A program made the translations under genes and the position numbers. 39,953 nucleotides of DNA from Pseudomonadota bacterium (lineage in GTDB: Bacteria; Pseudomonadota; Gammaproteobacteria; Burkholderiales; Burkholderiaceae_B), in contig JAEWFK010000013.1 of the NCBI GenBank assembly GCA_023388835.1, positions 1 to 39,953 of the forward strand, written 5' to 3'. Below the pieces are notes generated by a model that was not told the DNA's origin, searched no databases, and saw nothing but the letters and a program-made list of their open reading frames with translations. Numbering within the stretch: the stretch's first letter is position 1; every line of letters begins with the position of its first letter. Below, one piece after another: positions 33,410-39,953 of the stretch.

Positions 33410-34144
33410 ATGGAAAAAATACGAATCTCCAAGCTCATGGCCGAACGCGGCATGTGCTCCCGCCGCGAAGCCGACGCCTACATTGAACGCGGCTGGGTCC
33501 GCGTGGACGGCGTGGTCGTGTCCGAACTTGGCAGCAAGGCCTGGCCCAACCAGAAGATCACCCTGGAAAAACAGGCACGGCAGCGCCAGACCTCGCGCGT
33601 CACCATCATTCTCAACAAGCCCGTGGGCTATGTGTCGCATCAGGCCGATCATGGGTATCGTCTTGCCGCATCGCTCATCACGCCGGCGAACCTCTACCGC
33701 CCGCAGAAACAATCACAGGCGTTCGATCCCGCCCACTTGCGTGGGCTGGCCCCGGCGGGTCGTCTGGATATCGATTCCCAAGGTCTGCTCGTCCTCACGC
33801 AAGACGGCCGCATCGCTCGCCAGCTCATCGCCGACGACAGCGAAATCGAGAAAGAGTATCTGGTGCGGGTCGAGGGGCATATTGCCGCCAATGGCCTGGC
33901 AAGGCTCAGGCACGGGCTCTCGCTGGACGGCGCGCAACTCCTGCCGGCCGAAGTCGAATGGCTGAACGAGGACCAGCTGCACTTTGTGCTGCGCGAGGGC
34001 AAGAAGCGCCAGATTCGGCGCATGTGCGAACAGGTCGGCCTGAAGGTCGTCGGCCTGAAGCGCGTACGCATGGGCCGCATCGTCCTGGGCGACCTGCCGC
34101 AAGGCAAGTGGCGCTACCTGCGTGAAGGCGAAACCTTTCTCTAA
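33410..34144 (+). CDS. rluF: 23S rRNA pseudouridine synthase, RluB/RluF family
   Basis: This 244-residue RsuA-family enzyme has an S4 RNA-binding domain at about 4-60 (IRISKLMAERGMCSRREAD) and a catalytic domain with LNKPVGYVS, the catalytic aspartate in GRLDIDSQGLLVLTQDG near 120 and the C-terminal GKKRQIRRMCEQVG. The last motif and DSQG are closer to RluF (U2604 of 23S rRNA) than to RluB or RsuA, so the symbol is my best guess. ATG 33410 is chosen because ATG 33401 overlaps a possible -10 element (TACAAT) and adds only three residues. Upstream in-frame starts would run into divergent ubiC. Its stop overlaps the rlmJ stop by four bases (CTAA / TTAG). Confidence 0.85.
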   Translation: MEKIRISKLMAERGMCSRREADAYIERGWVRVDGVVVSELGSKAWPNQKITLEKQARQRQTSRVTIILNKPVGYVSHQADHGYRLAASLITPANLYRPQKQSQAFDPAHLRGLAPAGRLDIDSQGLLVLTQDGRIARQLIADDSEIEKEYLVRVEGHIAANGLARLRHGLSLDGAQLLPAEVEWLNEDQLHFVLREGKKRQIRRMCEQVGLKVVGLKRVRMGRIVLGDLPQGKWRYLREGETFL

Positions 34145-34998
34145 CTGCGTGCGCTGCGTGTCAGGGTATGGCCGGCGCGGGCGTCCTGGCCCAGCGTTTG
34201 GGTCAGCCAGGGCAGGGCATCTGCCAGGCCATCGTGCAGCGTCCAGGGCGGGTTGATCACGAACATGCCGCTGCCGTGCAAGCCGAATCCGTCCGATGCA
34301 GGCCTGCACACCTGCAACGCCGCATGGACCCACACCACGTCGAGCTTCTCCAGGGCACGGGTCATTGTCTGGACCTCACGCCGCTGAACCAGCGGATACC
34401 ACAGCACGAAGCAGCCCGTCGCAAAACGCTTGAGTCCTTCCTGTATGGCGGTCAGGCTCCGACGGTAGTCGAGCTTGTCCTCGTAGGAGGGGTCAATGAG
34501 AACCATGCCGCGTCGGGTGGGCGGCGGCAGCAAGGCCTTGATGCCATCGTAGCCATCCGATTGCGTGACGGTCACCTGGCGCGAACGTCCGCGCTCGTGT
34601 CGCGCCAGGTTCCGTTTCAGCACATCGATCTCGCTGGGGTGCAATTCGAAAAGGCGCAGGCGATCATCATCGCGCATGGCTTCCAGGGCGAGCCAGGGGG
34701 AACCCGGGTAGCGCTGCAGCCGGCCGGGATCATTGAAGGCCGCGATGGCTTCCTGATAGCGGGCGATCAGCTGGGGCGGGGGTGAACCGGCTGCCAGCCG
34801 TGCCACGCCTTCGGAGAATTCCGCCTTCTTCTGTGCCCATTCATCGTCCAGGTCGTAGATGCCGGCGCCGGCGTGCGTATCGATGATCCAATAGGGCGCG
34901 GGTTTCTGGTTGAAGTGGTCCAGGACATGGACCAGAATGGCGTGCTTGAGTACATCGGCGTGATTGCCGGCGTGGAAGGCGTGTCGGTAGCTGAACAA
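34141..34998 (-). CDS. rlmJ: 23S rRNA (adenine-2030-N6)-methyltransferase RlmJ
   Basis: RlmJ methylates A2030 of 23S rRNA. The 285-residue protein begins FSYRHAFHAGNHADVLKHA, the family N-terminus, with DTHAGAGIYDL near 40 and the catalytic segment LIDPSYE at 167-173. E. coli has DPPY in that place; here the second Pro is Ser, with the catalytic Asp169 and Tyr172 kept. CFVLWYPL and GSGMFVINPPW follow. The start codon is TTG (34998), which gives exactly the family start; no ATG or GTG fits. A purine-rich AAAGAGA lies some 6-12 bases upstream. It starts 12 bases after the ugpQ stop, in the same direction, and its stop overlaps that of the convergent pseudouridine synthase gene. Confidence 0.94.
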   Translation of the reverse strand: MFSYRHAFHAGNHADVLKHAILVHVLDHFNQKPAPYWIIDTHAGAGIYDLDDEWAQKKAEFSEGVARLAAGSPPPQLIARYQEAIAAFNDPGRLQRYPGSPWLALEAMRDDDRLRLFELHPSEIDVLKRNLARHERGRSRQVTVTQSDGYDGIKALLPPPTRRGMVLIDPSYEDKLDYRRSLTAIQEGLKRFATGCFVLWYPLVQRREVQTMTRALEKLDVVWVHAALQVCRPASDGFGLHGSGMFVINPPWTLHDGLADALPWLTQTLGQDARAGHTLTRSARS

Positions 34999-35010
34999 TG
35001 CGGGTCTCTT

Positions 35011-35850
35011 TCAGAATGGGCGGGTGTGCTGTTTGACTGATGAGTCAAACAGCACACTGGGAGCCATGGTTTCCACTTCGTCGGTGATGATGGCGTCGCA
35101 CCCCCAACCCAGCAGTTCGCGGGCGCGGCTGATTTCATTGACCGTCCAGATTGCGAGAGTCAAGCCTTCCGCTTTGATTTCGCGCACGAGATCTTGGCTC
35201 ACATGACGGTGGTTCAGGTTCAGGCCCGCGCAGCCCAGGCGGCTCACGCGAGCCCGCCAATCGGCGGGGAGCTCGTTTTCAATGAGAAGCGCGCGCGGCA
35301 GCTCGGGCGCGACATCGCGGGCAGCGGCCAGGGCGGTCTCGGAAAACGAAGAGAGCAGAGGCGGGAGCGAAGCGCCTTCCCATAGCGTGGCGGCAAGGGT
35401 GGCGATGCGTTCGCCGGTATGCTGTTCAAAGCCGGCCGTGGGTTTGATCTCTATATTGCTATGGATGCCGTGCGCGCGCGTGTAAGCAGCAATGCCGTAC
35501 AGTGTCGCCAAGGGCTCGCCCGAATAGGCAGCGGAATGCCAGCCGCCGAAATCGAAGCGCGCCATGTCGGCGTACCGATAGTCGGCCGCCCGCCCCGTGC
35601 CACTGGAAGTCCGTTCAAGCGTGTCATCGTGCAGCAGGATGGGCACGTCGTCGGCGCTCAGCTTTACGTCATATTCCATCATGAGAAAGCCGCAGGCCGC
35701 GCCTCGACGGAAGGCGGCCAGCGTGTTTTCCGGCGCCTTGCGGCCGGCGCCGCGGTGGGCAACCAGCTTGGGATAAGGCCATTGCGCAAATGGGGCGGGC
35801 ATGGGCGGCGGCTCCGGGACGGGTCGCCGGGGTGGCGACGGGAGTCTCAT
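35011..35850 (-). CDS. ugpQ: Glycerophosphodiester phosphodiesterase UgpQ
   Basis: UgpQ hydrolyses glycerophosphodiesters to glycerol-3-phosphate and an alcohol in the cytoplasm. The 279-residue protein matches E. coli UgpQ (247) along its length: AHRGAGRKAPENT with His32, Arg33 and Glu41, the MEYDVKL segment with Glu59 and Asp61, LLHDDTLERT with His74, then NIEIKPT and LNLNHRHVS, ending with AIWTVNE and CDAIITDEV. There are two possible starts: ATG 35850 with GAGGT four bases upstream, and ATG 35802, which has no good site but matches the E. coli N-terminus better. I use 35850. It heads a two-gene unit with rlmJ. The ugpBAEC transporter is not nearby. Confidence 0.93.
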   Translation of the reverse strand: MRLPSPPRRPVPEPPPMPAPFAQWPYPKLVAHRGAGRKAPENTLAAFRRGAACGFLMMEYDVKLSADDVPILLHDDTLERTSSGTGRAADYRYADMARFDFGGWHSAAYSGEPLATLYGIAAYTRAHGIHSNIEIKPTAGFEQHTGERIATLAATLWEGASLPPLLSSFSETALAAARDVAPELPRALLIENELPADWRARVSRLGCAGLNLNHRHVSQDLVREIKAEGLTLAIWTVNEISRARELLGWGCDAIITDEVETMAPSVLFDSSVKQHTRPF

Positions 35851-35917
35851 TTTACCTCTGGCGATGAGGCCGCGGAGCCTTGGGTACCCGGGGCCAGGTG
35901 GTAAACTCCCGCAAAGC

Positions 35918-35923
35918 TAAAAT
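35918..35923 (+). promoter_or_regulatory. Possible -10 element upstream of ppiD
   Basis: TAAAAT in the context AAGCTAAAATTTG, 16 bases before the ppiD ATG. The predicted leader would be about nine bases long, just long enough to include AGGTG. No -35 is evident. Confidence 0.35.
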
Positions 35924-35939
35924 TTGAACCAGGTGATTA

Positions 35940-37904
35940 ATGTTCGATTTCATTCGCACGCACCAGCGCCTCATGCAGCTCGTGCTGCTGGTGCTCATTC
36001 TTCCCTCGTTCGTCCTGATCGGCGTCAGCGGCTACACCAACTACGTATCCGGCGATAAAGATCTGGTGAAAGTGGGGGATTCCGCAGTGACCCTGCAGGA
36101 ATTCGAACTTGCGCGGCGCAACCAGCTCGAGCAGATGCAGCGCGGCGGCATGGGCCGGTTCGATCCCGAAGTCCTGAACAACCGTCCTGCCCGCGAGATC
36201 CTGCTGGAATCGCTGGTCGACCGCCGCGTATTGGTGGACACCGCCACGCGTGAACGGTTCAGCGTATCCGACGCCGTCCTGCGTAGCTCGATCGCCGGTA
36301 TGCAGGAATTCCAGGACAACGGCACATTTTCCGCCGAGCGCTACAACGAGCTGCTCGAGTCGGCGGGTCTGAGCACGCGCGACTTCGAACAAGGCCAGCG
36401 CGGCGAACTCGCACTGGACCGGGTGCTGGGCCCTGTCGTCAGTACCGCCGAGCTGCCGCAGCCGGTGCTCGAACGCATTTCCGCCGCACTTACCGAAGAA
36501 CGCAGCGTTCGCCTGCTGGCCTTCCCGGCGTCCGACTACGAGAAGGACATTGTTGTGGCGGATGCCGACGTCAAGGCGTGGTACGACGAAAACAAGCAAA
36601 ACCTGATGGTTCCGGACCAAGTGGCGGTTCAGTATCTGCGGTTGGACGAAGCGGTCGCCATGCAGGCCGTGGGTGAAATCTCTGAAGCCGATCTGCAGAC
36701 TTATTACGATCAGAATAAATCTCGCTATGTCACCCCGGCACGGGTGAGCGTGAGCCACATACAGATCAGCGTCGCCCCTGACGCTTCGGAAGAAGAGCGC
36801 GCCGCTGCTCACGCGCGCGCCGAGGCCATCGCGGAAAAGGTGAAGGCTGAGCCGTCGTCCTTTGCCGATGTTGCCCGCGCAGAATCACAGGATGTCGGCA
36901 CGGCTCGCGAGGGCGGGCGCCTGGGCTGGGTCACGCGGGGAAGCTGGCCGCAGGCACTGGAGGAAGCTGTCTTCGCTTTGCCGCAAGGGGGTGTTTCAGA
37001 GGTCGTCGAAGGCCCTGCCGGCTACCATGTCTTCATCGCTGATCTGGTGGAGCCCGAGAAAGGCGAGACCTTCCAGGAAGCCCGCGAGAAAGTCGAAGCG
37101 GAAGTCCGCCGCCAATTGGCGTCCGAGCGCTTTGCTGAGCTGGCCACACGCCTGACCGACCTGGTTTATGACAATCCTGCCAGCCTTGAGCCGGCCGCCA
37201 AAGAATTGGGGATGGAACTACATACCGTTGCCGGTGTGACGCGCGATTCTTTGCTGGGCGTGGAAGAGGTGGGCGAGCAGGCCGCCGCGGCGAGCCCTGA
37301 TGCGGCGATTTTCGAAGACCCGCGGGTACGCTCCACGCTCTTCTCATCTTCGCTGCTTCAGGAAAAGGCCAATTCGGGCGTGATCGAGATTTCGCCGGAC
37401 ACCATGGTGGCGCTGCGAGTCGCCAGCTTCCAAGAGGCCCATGTCCCGCCTCTGGAACAGGTGAAGGGCCGTGTCGAGTCCACACTCGTGGCGGAACGGG
37501 CCCGTGCGGCCGCGGCGGCGGCCGGCGAGAAAGCGGTGGCGGAATTGCGCACCGCCGATGCCGCCGCAGAACCTGAATTCGATTTCGGCACGCCCATGAC
37601 CTTGAGCCGGATCGACAGTCAGGGCGTGGCCAAGGCGGTCCTTGATGCAGTATTCGCGGCTGACGCCAAGGCATTCCCCGCCTATGTCGGCATTACGGGG
37701 CCCCAGGGCTATGTCGTGGCCCGCCTCGAATCCATTGAAGCCGGCGAGGCGGCTCCGCGGCTGATCGCGGGCCTGGGCGTGGAGCTCTCTCGCTCCTTGG
37801 GCATGGCCGAACAGCAGGCGGTGCTGCAGGAAATGCGGGCGCGGGCGGGTGTAGTGCGCACGCCCGAGGCCGAAGAAGTCCTTTCCGGCGAGACCACGGA
37901 ATAG
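35940..37904 (+). CDS. ppiD: Periplasmic folding chaperone PpiD (SurA/parvulin-like)
   Basis: PpiD is an inner-membrane-anchored periplasmic chaperone near the Sec translocon. The 654-residue protein (E. coli 623) has one transmembrane helix at about 12-32, a SurA-like N-terminal chaperone domain (about 38-190), a parvulin-type rotamase domain (about 262-370; VSHIQISVAPDAS to GYHVFIADLVEP) and a second SurA-like C-terminal domain. Parvulin activity of PpiD is weak or absent in E. coli, so the chaperone role is the safer call. AGGTG before the ATG is a modest ribosome binding site. In many proteobacteria ppiD follows lon and hupB; those genes are not seen here. A perfect palindrome lies after the stop codon. 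Confidence 0.92.
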   Translation: MFDFIRTHQRLMQLVLLVLILPSFVLIGVSGYTNYVSGDKDLVKVGDSAVTLQEFELARRNQLEQMQRGGMGRFDPEVLNNRPAREILLESLVDRRVLVDTATRERFSVSDAVLRSSIAGMQEFQDNGTFSAERYNELLESAGLSTRDFEQGQRGELALDRVLGPVVSTAELPQPVLERISAALTEERSVRLLAFPASDYEKDIVVADADVKAWYDENKQNLMVPDQVAVQYLRLDEAVAMQAVGEISEADLQTYYDQNKSRYVTPARVSVSHIQISVAPDASEEERAAAHARAEAIAEKVKAEPSSFADVARAESQDVGTAREGGRLGWVTRGSWPQALEEAVFALPQGGVSEVVEGPAGYHVFIADLVEPEKGETFQEAREKVEAEVRRQLASERFAELATRLTDLVYDNPASLEPAAKELGMELHTVAGVTRDSLLGVEEVGEQAAAASPDAAIFEDPRVRSTLFSSSLLQEKANSGVIEISPDTMVALRVASFQEAHVPPLEQVKGRVESTLVAERARAAAAAAGEKAVAELRTADAAAEPEFDFGTPMTLSRIDSQGVAKAVLDAVFAADAKAFPAYVGITGPQGYVVARLESIEAGEAAPRLIAGLGVELSRSLGMAEQQAVLQEMRARAGVVRTPEAEEVLSGETTE

Positions 37905-37908
37905 GCAA

Positions 37909-37926
37909 GCGCTCCCATGGGAGCGC
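37909..37926. terminator. Perfect palindrome after ppiD
   Basis: GCGCTCCC-AT-GGGAGCGC starts four bases after the ppiD stop. It is followed by C-rich sequence without a U-tract, so it may be a Rho-independent terminator of poor quality, an mRNA 3'-stabilising hairpin, or a binding site. Confidence 0.4.
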
Positions 37927-38003
37927 CCCCTGGCCGTGCTGCAACACCGGCAAGGGCGCGCTCCTCGTGTGGAACAGGCGTCGGGCACAGCGCAATCAGC
38001 GCT

Positions 38004-39029
38004 TTACTCGCCGCCTTTTTCTTTGGCCGACCGGTTCCCGGCCTGCTCGTTCCCCGTCTGCCCGCCCCTCGAGGCCGAACCGCCCATCGATGACTCGCGT
38101 TGAACCCGGATGCGATTGTCGATGTCCTGCACGCCGCTGCAGTCGTCGACGCAGTTCTCGATCGCGTGTTTTATGTGGCGCGCAGGCACCGTGCCTTCCA
38201 GCGTGACGTGCCCGCCCGAGACGTTGACCGAGACTTCGCTCACGTCCAGGCCGCTGCGGCTCAGTTGCTCGCACACGTCCTCGTGTATTCGCTCGTCCGT
38301 CCGCTGGTAGTTTTTTGGCATTCGGCGCTGCATGTCGGAACGCCCCCAGTTCGGGCTGGTCTGGCGACCGGAGCCCATATCGTAGCGGCCGGCGCCACGA
38401 TACCAGTCGGGTTCCGGCCCGCCCGATGCACCGAAATCATCTCCCCATTCGTAACCGCCTTGCTGGGCCATCTGCTCATCGCGCATGCCCCCGGAGCCGC
38501 CACCTTGCCGTGAAGGATTGGCGCTGCCGCCCTGGCCCCCGCGCCCGTGCCGGTAATCGCCATAGCCGCCGCCGTACTGGCTGATGGAGGACTGCCCGCG
38601 CTCTCGCTCTCGCTCACGACCGCGCTGCGGGCTGCGGAAGTCATTGCCTTCATAGCCGCCCCATTCGCTGCGCCCGGCGCGCTCGAAGTCAGCGCCTTCA
38701 TTGCGGCCGTATTCGCCATAGCCGCCGTGACCGCCGTATCCGTGACCTCTACTGTAACGGTCCCCGGCGCCCGCAAAATCGTCATCCGATGAGGACATGC
38801 GGCGATAGTCGCCACCCGCGCCGTATTCGCGATCGGCACCGGACTGACCGCCTCGTTCGTATCGACCAGTACCTTGGGCCTCATCGAAATAGGGCGAACC
38901 CCCTCGGTGGCCGCCGCGCTCGCCGTAGTGTCTTTCCATCCTCTCGCCGCCGTGCCGCTCGCGGTCATAGCCCGATGGGCGATCTTCCGACGCACCATAG
39001 CGTCTGCCCCGCGGATCATCGTTGCGCAT
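38004..39029 (-). CDS. BON-domain protein with long disordered Gly/Arg/Tyr-rich N-terminal region
   Basis: This 341-residue protein has two parts. Residues 1-240 are low-complexity, rich in Gly, Arg, Tyr, Asp, Ser and Glu (YGGHGGYGEYGR; an ERERER run near 139-144), with no signal peptide. Residues 243-311 form one BON domain (RTDERIHEDVCEQLSRSG to VQDIDNRIRV), a fold that binds membranes or ligands in proteins such as OsmY. A short polar tail follows. AAGGAG (39036-39041) six bases upstream fixes ATG 39029; an in-frame start 75 bases upstream is rejected. Similar proteins occur in Burkholderiales as 'BON domain-containing protein' of unknown function. The N-terminal composition resembles that of phase-separating RNA-binding proteins, but no function is established. 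Confidence 0.8.
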   Translation of the reverse strand: MRNDDPRGRRYGASEDRPSGYDRERHGGERMERHYGERGGHRGGSPYFDEAQGTGRYERGGQSGADREYGAGGDYRRMSSSDDDFAGAGDRYSRGHGYGGHGGYGEYGRNEGADFERAGRSEWGGYEGNDFRSPQRGRERERERGQSSISQYGGGYGDYRHGRGGQGGSANPSRQGGGSGGMRDEQMAQQGGYEWGDDFGASGGPEPDWYRGAGRYDMGSGRQTSPNWGRSDMQRRMPKNYQRTDERIHEDVCEQLSRSGLDVSEVSVNVSGGHVTLEGTVPARHIKHAIENCVDDCSGVQDIDNRIRVQRESSMGGSASRGGQTGNEQAGNRSAKEKGGE

Positions 39030-39166
39030 ATTGCTCTCCTTGCTGGTTCGTTCACAGTACCGGGAAGGTATTTCCCGGGTTTCATGCCGATCCTGGTCGA
39101 GCAAGGGCTATGCCTGTGGCGGCCGGCAGTTCTGATGCCGCGGTGGCCGGCTGCGGATGAAAACGC
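39030..39166. other. 137-base gap between the BON gene and tesA
   Basis: No gene is seen. It holds the Shine-Dalgarno of the BON gene, a 7-bp hairpin at 39060-39078 (CCGGGAA / TTCCCGG) and G/C-rich repeats of GCCGGC near 39123 and 39146. Any of these may end tesA transcription or be part of the BON gene promoter, but none is convincing. Confidence 0.4.
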
Positions 39167-39835
39167 CTAATTCAGCATGGGCTCCAGATATTCCCATATG
39201 GTGCGGGCAATCTCCTCCTGCGCCGCCACGGTTGGATGCAGGCCGTCGGGCTGGAACATGTCGACGCTGGTGGCGATGCGTTCCAGCATGAAGGGCACCA
39301 GTGCGGCGCCGGTCTCCTGCGCCAGTTCGGCATAGGCCTCGTGGAACTGACGAGCATAACGCTGTCCGTAGTTGGGCGGAATGTGCTGGCCCACAAGCAG
39401 GACTGCGGCTCCTTGTGCGCGGCACAGCTCGATGATCTTGCGTAGCTGGTCCTTCATGTCCGCCACGGGCAAGCCGCGAAGTCCGTCGTTGGCTCCCAAC
39501 TGCAACACCACGATATCGGGAGGAAACTCGTTCAATACCTGAGGAAGTCGCTGCAGCCCGCCGGCGCTTGTGTCGCCGCTGATACTGGCGTTACGTATCT
39601 GGTATGCTTGTTCCCGGTCCGCCAAGCGCCGCTCGATGATTCCGACCCAGCCCGTTCCCCGGGGCAGGCCATATTCCGCCGACAGGCTGTCGCCGAACAC
39701 CAGGACGTTCTGCGCGCGATGCTCGCCGGCGGCTTCTGTCAGAGCTGGAAGCCCATCCGCCGCAGCATGGCCGGCACGTATCCACAGCAATAGAGCCAAT
39801 CCCAGTAACAAGACAATCGACTTTCCAGCACGCAT
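39167..39835 (-). CDS. tesA: SGNH/GDSL esterase, thioesterase I family TesA
   Basis: This 222-residue secreted esterase matches TesA (thioesterase I / protease I / lysophospholipase L1). Residues 1-25 form a signal peptide, cut near AGHAAA. The catalytic Ser50 is in GDSLS (block I), the oxyanion Gly is in SISGDTS near 87, Asn116 is in GANDG, and Asp197 and His200 are in DGLHPT. The usual activity is hydrolysis of acyl-CoA, esters and lysophospholipids in the periplasm. The ATG at 39835-39833 overlaps the ATG of the divergent ABC ATPase gene by two bases; the same pairing, tesA next to divergent ybbA, is known in E. coli. The 137 bases after the stop contain only weak hairpins. Confidence 0.93.
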   Translation of the reverse strand: MRAGKSIVLLLGLALLLWIRAGHAAADGLPALTEAAGEHRAQNVLVFGDSLSAEYGLPRGTGWVGIIERRLADREQAYQIRNASISGDTSAGGLQRLPQVLNEFPPDIVVLQLGANDGLRGLPVADMKDQLRKIIELCRAQGAAVLLVGQHIPPNYGQRYARQFHEAYAELAQETGAALVPFMLERIATSVDMFQPDGLHPTVAAQEEIARTIWEYLEPMLN

Positions 39836-39953
39836 GCACTCTGCTCCCAGTATTGAAGTGACAGACCTTTGTCAGCGCGTCGCCGACAGTTCCGGTGTCC
39901 TGGACATTTTAAGCATGGTGAGCTTCACGGTGTGGGAAGGCGAAGCCGTGGCC
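39834..39953 (+). CDS. ybbA: ABC transporter ATP-binding protein, YbbA-like, 5' part only
   Basis: Only the first 40 codons are in the window. They read as the N-terminal strand region of an ABC ATPase: SIEVTDLCQRV, then ILSMVSFTVWEGEAVA just before the expected Walker A, which would lie beyond the window end. In E. coli the gene divergent to tesA is ybbA, which works with the large permease YbbP; this placement is the main reason for the name. ATG 39834 shares bases with the tesA start (CATG); a GTG at 39862 is the main downstream alternative. No Shine-Dalgarno is obvious at 39834. Confidence 0.65.
   Translation, partial: MHSAPSIEVTDLCQRVADSSGVLDILSMVSFTVWEGEAVA

Noticed and set aside
35937..36812. 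A 291-codon open frame on the minus strand opposite ppiD
   Set aside because: Antisense to a complete PpiD gene; composition and lack of motifs mark it as a shadow frame.
1..39953. tRNA, rRNA, riboswitch, transposon, phage or toxin-antitoxin genes
   Set aside because: Intergenic gaps are all under 180 bases. None shows a tRNA-like fold or a known riboswitch pattern that I can recognise, and no transposase or integrase is encoded.

Overview
The window reads as ordinary chromosomal DNA from a high-G+C betaproteobacterium. The protein sequences and gene neighbourhoods fit Alcaligenaceae (Bordetella/Achromobacter relatives) best; this placement is my inference from family resemblance, since no rRNA gene is present. 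Gene density is very high. No stretch longer than about 180 bases lacks a gene, and I see no tRNA, rRNA, insertion sequence, prophage, CRISPR array or other clear mobile element.

Layout. 1-7.2 kb: recC (3' part only), recB and recD as one tightly overlapping operon for double-strand-break repair. 7.3-9.5 kb: a medium-chain-type acyl-CoA synthetase and the nucleotide-binding protein YajQ. 9.5-11.2 kb (minus): a YadGH-type ABC-2 exporter. 11.2-12.8 kb: bifunctional NAD(P)HX repair enzyme, facing a tandem universal stress protein on the minus strand. 13.8-17.7 kb: tadA, an LD-carboxypeptidase with a striking His/Asp tail, the ABC-F protein ybiT and yigZ, which overlaps a convergent thioredoxin gene. 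18.1-22.1 kb (minus): a purine permease translationally coupled to a CHASE-like/PAS/GGDEF/EAL protein. 22.2-23.9 kb: tsaD and convergent plsY. 24.0-29.6 kb: surE-pcm-nlpD, a PolB-like 3'-5' exonuclease, a His-rich Spy-like periplasmic protein and rlmD. 29.7-32.8 kb: argH (minus), then ybdG and a P-II gene. 32.8-35.9 kb: ubiC (minus), an RluF-type pseudouridine synthase, rlmJ and ugpQ (minus). 35.9-40 kb: ppiD, a disordered BON-domain protein (minus), tesA (minus) and the start of a ybbA-like ABC ATPase.

Themes. Five RNA-modifying enzymes (TadA, TsaD, RlmD, RluF-like, RlmJ) and an ABC-F translation factor lie within about 21 kb, mixed with cell-envelope functions (LdcA, PlsY, NlpD, PpiD, Spy-like, YbdG, UgpQ). 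Compression is the rule: stop/start overlaps of 1-16 bp inside operons, convergent genes that overlap by 4-74 bp, and divergent pairs whose start codons overlap or lie a few tens of bases apart. The observations most worth following up are the His/Asp-rich tail on LdcA, the permease/c-di-GMP gene pair, the surE-pcm-nlpD locus lacking rpoS, the disordered BON protein, and the compressed divergent starts. I found no convincing new defence, mobile or biosynthetic system here.
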